A stretch of DNA of 64,000 nucleotides from positions 124,001-188,000 of the forward strand of contig JACONQ010000016.1 in assembly GCA_014281115.1 (NCBI GenBank), given 5' to 3'. The DNA comes from Laburnicola sp. R22_1 (lineage: Eukaryota; Ascomycota; Dothideomycetes; Pleosporales; Didymosphaeriaceae). The position numbers and the translations under genes are program-made. Below are positions 58,552 to 64,000 of this stretch, in pieces. Under the pieces are notes generated by a model. That model was not told the origin of the DNA. It saw only the letters and a program-made list of their open reading frames with translations, and did no database searches. Numbering within the stretch: position 1 is the first letter of the stretch; every line of letters starts with the position of its first letter.

Positions 58552-61500
58552 CTCGCTAACAGTAGTGTAACCACCTAGGCCGCAGCTAGGGACGCCCAAC
58601 CTGTGGATAAAGCAGCATTACCTAAGCGAGGCAGATTACGCGCTAATAAAGCTGGCCCTAAAGCCAAATCTAAGCAGTCTATATAAGTCACCAACAATAA
58701 GCCAACAGCAGTTAGAGGCTAAGAGAGATTAAACCCTAAGTGCCCTGCTTATAAACAACGCCATAGTCTAAAAGACTGCTTTTACACATTCCCTAACAAA
58801 CAACCTAAATGGTTTAAACTAAAGCCTGCTATAGAGGCAGTTATAATATATAGGTTAGAGAATAACCCTATACTTATAGAGCGCATAAGATCTATAAAGC
58901 GTTAAAAGTCACAGACACTAAAAATTAAACAATTAAAGACCCCTACTCTAACTTAAATTACTAAGATTACTAATAATAAATGACTAGATAGCAGACAGAT
59001 CACTATCCTCTTAGCGAGCTTTAATGCTATCGCAGCCTTCTACTACTTAGACCTAAATATATACCTACTACATAACTCTGCGATCCTTAATTCTAGCACA
59101 ACCTGCCACATCTTTAATAATATTAATCGCTTTGTCTTATAGCGACTACTATCGCCAGGAGACTTTGTATGGGCGGGATTATTATAAGCATGAATAAGGG
59201 GATATAGGAGTGTCCATCTTTATATTAAGAGTAAGAAGGGAAATTGCTTAGTAAGGTTAGACAATATTACCTACTATCCTGGTCTACTTTGCAACCTAGT
59301 GTCCTTCTAATTACTCTAAAGGCAAGGCCTCTAGTAGGACACTAAGTTAGACCCAACAACAATTAGGAGACGAGATAATACGATCCTGGCTGAACTCTAA
59401 GAAATCTACGATTAATGGGTACTAGAGTTTATACTAACATTAAAATTAACTTGTACCACGATTAATAGTACGTACGCTACACACAAATTTACCTCGCGCA
59501 CCGCACAACGAGCGCAGAAGGTGAACGCCATCACATGGCACAAACAACTAGGCCACCTAGGCCCTTAGGCACTAGAGCACACAGTGAATTACAGTGAAGG
59601 GGTACGTATTAAAGGGTTAACTATAGTCCAATGCGACGCTTGCGGCAGATTAAAGCTTAGGCGACAAATTAGATATTAGGCTAGACAAATTAATGATGGC
59701 CTAGGAGAGAGAGTCGCTATAGACTTTTACAACTTCGAAGACAAGAGCTTAACTAGCGAAAAGAGTATAATACTTATCTCTAATCGTTTCTTAGGCATAG
59801 CTTAGGACTTCTACTTTAAAGACAATCGATTAGCACGAACAATTATTAAGCTACTAAAGGAATTTGTACTATTTATAAAAGTATAGTTTAAGGTAACTAT
59901 AAAAGTTATTAAATTTAACAATAAGATTTTCTTAGTTAAACAAGACGTTTATAGGTGGTGTGTTAATAAAGGGGTTATTATTAAGCCTTCAGCACCTGAT
60001 ACCTAAGCTTAAAATAGAGGGGCTAAACGCTTAGGGGGTGTAATTAAGGAAAAGAGCCGTGCAATGCGACTTAACGCTAACCTCCCCTGGACACTATGGC
60101 TAGAGATTACACAAGCGGCCGCATACCTGTATAATTGAACGCTAAACTACGCCAATTAATAGCAATCACCACATAAAGTATTTTTTACAACAGTTGCCTA
60201 CTAAAATAGTATTGTCACCTAACTAAAGAAACCAAACCAGGCTCACCTTAGAGCCTATAGCTATAAAGCTTTTGCCTTAACTAATAATACAAAACGCGGC
60301 AAGAGTAAGCTCTAAAGGCTCGACCTTAAGGCATAGGTTAGTTACCTAGTAGGCTATTAATTAACAAACATCTAGAGAGTATGGATACCTCCACTTAATA
60401 AAGTTATTAGCGCACGCAACGTTATCTTTAACGAAAATCAAGTATTCTTAGGTAAATAAGAAGACCTGTTGGACAACCTTATGCACAGCACTACTAAAGA
60501 GATTGCTATATGGACCCAAATAGTAGAGCTACTACCCTTACCACTAGAACATAAAAGTACGAAGTCTTTCTACAAGGATGAGTTAATTATTAACTCTTAT
60601 AAGGAGGACGAGGGTGCTCCAGGGTACTATTAAGGGAGGAAGATTAATTACACCTACCCAACACCACTAGAGACACCTCCACCTGTCGCACTGCTTGCCC
60701 AATTAATAGTGAGTTTCGAACAGGACTAAATTGAAAAATTACCTATAGGAACACCATAGCCAGATTAACGCGCTATGCTATAGACAGCTGCCTTCCTTGC
60801 AGGTACACTCGCAGGAAGTAGAGGCAAATACAAGGGGAAGCCGCTTAATAAAGCTCAATTCAATCGCATGCTTATAGTAGGCAAGAAACCCTATTAAAGT
60901 TAACTACTAAAACCTCCATTATGCAGAACCTAGATAGATAATTATTTGTTATTTAAAATATAGAAGGATGCCGAGCGATCCTATCTACAAAGTCATAAAG
61001 AAATAAGGTCTTAGAGCGAGGTGCCCGCAGCCTTAGTGCGATCACGTGGTTACTAGATTCTTAACTATATGTGGGTATATACCTATAAACTTAATAAATA
61101 ACACAGATTACAAAAGTGCAAGGCAAGGCTAGTAGTGCGCGGAGATTAACAACGCTATCTTACTACACAGGATACCTATGCCGCAACACTCGCAGGTAGA
61201 TTATTTTGCCTGCTTATGTTAATAGCAGCTTAGTTTAACCTAGAGCTAAGCTAATATAACGTTACTAACGCCTTTGTCCATATAAACCTAGACAGAGAAA
61301 TCTACATGCGGATGCCCTAAGGTTATACCTAAAGAGGCACTATCCTATAGTTGCACAAGGCACTGTATGGCTTACACATCTTACTACTACTATAGCAAAG
61401 AGAATTTACTAGTGCGCTTAAGGATCTTAGTTTTACTGTAGTCCTGCACGAATCTTGCTATATAATTAAAGACAGCATTATTATCTTCTTCTATGTAGAC

Positions 61501-62585
61501 GACCTTATCGTCGCATACTTAAAAGATTAAAAGCACGCTGCCAATGCAGTAATAAAAAAGATAGGTACAAAGTTCACCCTAACTAGTGGTAACAATCTAT
61601 AGTGGTTCCTAGGCATTAAAGTTGTTAGAGACCGTGCTAATAGGCAACTCTAATTATTACAAAGGTCTTACGTGGACAAGATTAGTCGTCTAATTAACTA
61701 ACGCGACCTTAAACACAATACCCTAATATTAGCAGTTAAACTGTTACCTTAAGAAGGACTCGCCACAATAGTAGAAATTAATTAGTACTAGCAGAAGGTG
61801 GGATTAATCCTCTACGCTGTAGTAACCACGCGCCCGGACATAGCTTTTGTAAGCTCCTAATTATCGCGCTTCCTTTTAAACCCTAGCAACAACCATTACA
61901 ATACCGCCGATCGCGTACTGCTATACCTATTATCCACCCGATTACTAGGGCTACGATTTGGAAGAGCAGACACTTACGAGGTTGCGAGCGACGCGTCGTT
62001 TGCAGACAACACCCTTAATAGAAAGAGCTTATAGGGGTACATTATTAAATTGTTTAGTAGTCTTGTCGCCTAGAAGGCAAACAAACAAGACACTGTCACT
62101 ACTTTAACAACTAAAGCTAAGTTGCTAGCACTTTTACAAGTTGCAAAGAAGGCACTATTTATAGCTTAGTTAATTAATAAACTTAAGATTAAACTATCGC
62201 TATTAACAATTACTATTAATTGCGACAACTAACAAACTATTCGACTTGTTACTAAGGAAATCGCCAAATTGCAAACTAAGCTTAGGCATATTAACATACA
62301 CAATTATTGGCTTCGATAAGAAGTAGTACGTGGAGCTATTAAAGTCTAGTACTAGTAATTAGAAGAAATGGCAGCAGATAGTCTTACAAAAGCTCTGCTA
62401 GCCGCCATATAGACTAAGTTCTTGAATTAACTAGGACTTAAAGACGTTAGGGGAAGGATTACTAACTAAAAGGCCAACCTTAACAAGTTAGAAGATAGGA
62501 TGGAAGCTTTTAAACTATAAGCAATAGTACAACTACGCAAGAGATAGTTTAGCTTAGCCCTCTGAGGATCCAAGCTAAGAGGGTG

Positions 62586-62903
62586 TGTCAGATATTAGGT
62601 CACTAGAAATCACTATGATTTCACTGTGAAATTTAGTAGTTACGTGCGTTCGATTACATGGTCTCCTTATAACAACAGTTAGTGTAACTTATAGTGATTT
62701 TACTGTGATTTCACTATGAAATACACAAAGGAGACTGGCGTACTACTGTTACACTACTCCGCACTATTACTAGTGCGTCTTAGCGCTAGATAGATATTGC
62801 GTACGATAGCTGAGCTTCTCCGACAGAGATCACTCGACAATCAATTCATTATTAAATCCATCACTTTCATCTTATCTCATCAAAGATACTTACGTATCTA
62901 ACA
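62586..62903 (+). repeat. Right LTR of Copia 3
   Basis: 318 bp. It differs from the left LTR at many positions, nearly all C/T or G/A. Confidence 0.92.
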
Positions 62904-62908
62904 GCTAG

Positions 62909-63342
62909 AAGGCTTTTAGCAATACTAGTTTTAGCTTATTATTAGCTAATTTTATATCTTTACTAGCCTTTATTTGCCCTATATCTAAATCTATTAGAGC
63001 TTTCTAGTGCCTCTAGTTTAAAAATTAAGCTTAGGGGCTCTTTTTTATTTAGTTTAATATTAAGTACTTTATATAACTATCTAAATAGACGCTAAGATTC
63101 TTATAGTAGTAATAGTGGCGAGTGCCCTAGGTAGCCTTAAAGACAAAGTTTTAGGAGACGTACAGCCTAATAGCTAATAAAGCTATATTTTAAAACTAAC
63201 TTTTTAGTAGCTAAATAGGCGCTTCTAGATAACGCCCTATTAGCTAAGATGCCGCTAATTTCCCTCCTATATACTTGGCCACTTACTTAGTGTTAGTTTA
63301 ACAAAACTAACACCCATTTTATTATTAGAACTAAATAGGGCC
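62909..63342. other. Right part of the Harbinger-like MITE
   Basis: AT-rich, non-coding. It contains a short hairpin, GTTAGTTT facing AAACTAAC, near 63294-63312, and ends in the right inverted repeat. Confidence 0.55.
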
Positions 63343-63395
63343 TAAGATAAAAGCCTTTATTATTCTACTCCTAGGTAGATAATTTAATAATATAT
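63343..63395 (-). repeat. Partial short repeat R, cut by the MITE
   Basis: Begins TAAGATAAAAGCCTTTATTA and ends CTAGGTAGATAATTTAATA, the 3' half of an R unit. Confidence 0.65.
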
Positions 63396-64000
63396 ATACT
63401 ATATAATATTAAAAGAGAAATATTATAGACCTTTTAGTGTATAGTATAACACTATGAAGAAAAGCTATAGGTATGCTAAAAACACATTAAAAAAAAGTAA
63501 AGTAGTAGAATAAGTTAGGCTAGGTAGGAACTATTTATTAGTATATATAAATTAGTCCTTTATACTAATAATAAGGTAGTTAATTATAAGATATACTAGG
63601 TACTAAAGTTAATAATAATATAACGCGCAGCTATTGCCTACGTAGCATAAAATGCGCAACTAGATAAAGATCGCCTATTTATACTACCTTTCTATCCTTG
63701 TAAATATTTAATCGCTAGTTAAGATCTTAAGGTTAGTTGCCATGTCTATTATCTAGTAACGCGGCGGGTGGGCGAGCAAGTTAGGGTGTTGTTGTTGTAG
63801 GGTTAGTCGTCTTAGAAGCTAGGGGAAGATGTTAGAAAAACTTTAACGCGCTCTAGTCCTAGGGCTTAGCGCTTATATAAAACATTATATTATATACTAG
63901 TAGGCGCTAGTAACGCAATAAAAAAACGCAGTAATGAAACGCAGTGGGGCTACTTAAAAACTAATAAGTAGAGGCAGTTTATACTCCTGCCTAGGAGGGA
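63396..64000. other. AT-rich sequence to the window end, no feature recognised
   Basis: Heavily AT-rich and without element boundaries that I can define. A GC-richer patch (about 63758-63830) may be a remnant of a further element. Confidence 0.45.

Larger units (their letters stand above)
48066..62500 (+). pseudogene. Copia 3 gag-pol (RIP-degraded, in three pieces)
   Basis: The pieces are 48066-48256 (gag start MSLLTLRDPIVILTNYS), 53789-54436 (gag) and 58566-62500. The last holds a GAG-pre-integrase segment (WHKQLGHLGP, then CDACGRLKLRRQ near 59540-59660), integrase, reverse transcriptase with IIFFYVDDLIVAYLKD (near 61480) and RNase H with VASDASFADNTLNRKSL (near 61981). Stops are very numerous, nearly all TAG/TAA. 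The order matches Copia 2 domain by domain, but base changes are far heavier. Confidence 0.87.
47712..62903 (+). mobile_element. Copia LTR retrotransposon 3 (net 5.5 kb) containing Copia 2 and a LINE
   Basis: Two 318-bp LTRs (47712-48029 and 62586-62903) begin TGTTAGATATTAGG (left) and TGTCAGATATTAGG (right), ending CGTATCTAA(T/C)A. A 5-bp duplication GCTAG flanks the element (47707-47711 and 62904-62908). The interior is split by Copia 2 (48257-53783) and a LINE (54437-58551); without them it is about 5531 bp, almost the same length as Copia 2, to which it is related. Confidence 0.93.
47604..63342. mobile_element. PIF/Harbinger-like MITE (net about 540 bp) containing Copia 3
   Basis: The ends GGGCATATTTAGTTCC (left) and GAACTAAATAGGGCC (right) form an imperfect inverted repeat, flanked by TAA (47601-47603 and 63343-63345). 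The right side continues into an R-type sequence (GATAAAAGCCTTTATTATTC), matching an empty site TTTAAGATAAAAGCC in other copies. Subtracting Copia 3 and its duplication leaves about 542 bp with no coding sequence. TIRs beginning GGGC and a TAA target are typical of Harbinger MITEs. Confidence 0.65.

Noticed and set aside
18050..64000. Alternative genetic code or stop-codon readthrough to explain frames with many TAG/TAA
   Set aside because: Genes in the GC-balanced part use normal stops, and the excess is confined to repeats and matches C-to-T changes in CpA context.

Overview
The window looks like a nuclear segment of a filamentous ascomycete (Pezizomycotina, probably Dothideomycetes; the class is inferred). 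Supporting signs are short GT-AG introns, QCR8, RLP24 and m-AAA protease genes, and a heavily RIP-mutated transposon compartment. RIP (repeat-induced point mutation) is read here from the C-to-T changes in CpA context that turn CAA, CAG and TGG codons into stops inside otherwise continuous frames.

Positions 1-18050 are of ordinary base composition. In order they hold RLP24 (+), QCR8 (-), a one-pass membrane LysM protein (-), a possible small gene (-), a YTA12/AFG3-type mitochondrial m-AAA protease (+), a TPR-subtilase gene broken by two frameshifts (-), a complete 3.06 kb hAT transposon with an 8-bp target duplication, a weakly supported one-pass membrane protein gene (+), and an FAD monooxygenase gene (+) that is full length except for two RIP-type stops. 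The damage to that last gene lies within about 1.1 kb of the start of the AT-rich block.

Positions 18050-64000 are AT-rich and made almost wholly of nested, RIP-degraded mobile elements. (1) A second hAT element (20087-32428, 8-bp target duplication) contains a 6.6 kb Copia retrotransposon (24411-31011). Near its right end it also carries a spliced histone H3-like gene. (2) A family of about 1.1 kb repeats ('X') and short repeats of about 120 bp ('R') fills much of 18143-20086 and 32527-46795. (3) One X copy is interrupted by two pogo/Fot-like elements (37100-39288 and 39625-45716). The second of these contains two further pogo-like elements sitting side by side and sharing one TA, and X also holds a solo Copia LTR. 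(4) A Harbinger-like MITE (47604-63342) contains an old Copia element (47712-62903), which in turn contains a young Copia element (48257-53783; its LTRs differ at one base of 227) and a 5'-truncated Tad1/I-like LINE (54437-58551). Most insertions are delimited by target-site duplications seen at both ends, so the order of events can be read from the sequence.

The most unusual item is the histone H3-like gene inside the hAT element. No CRISPR array, rRNA or convincing tRNA gene was seen. All motif and family calls were made by eye, without database searches.
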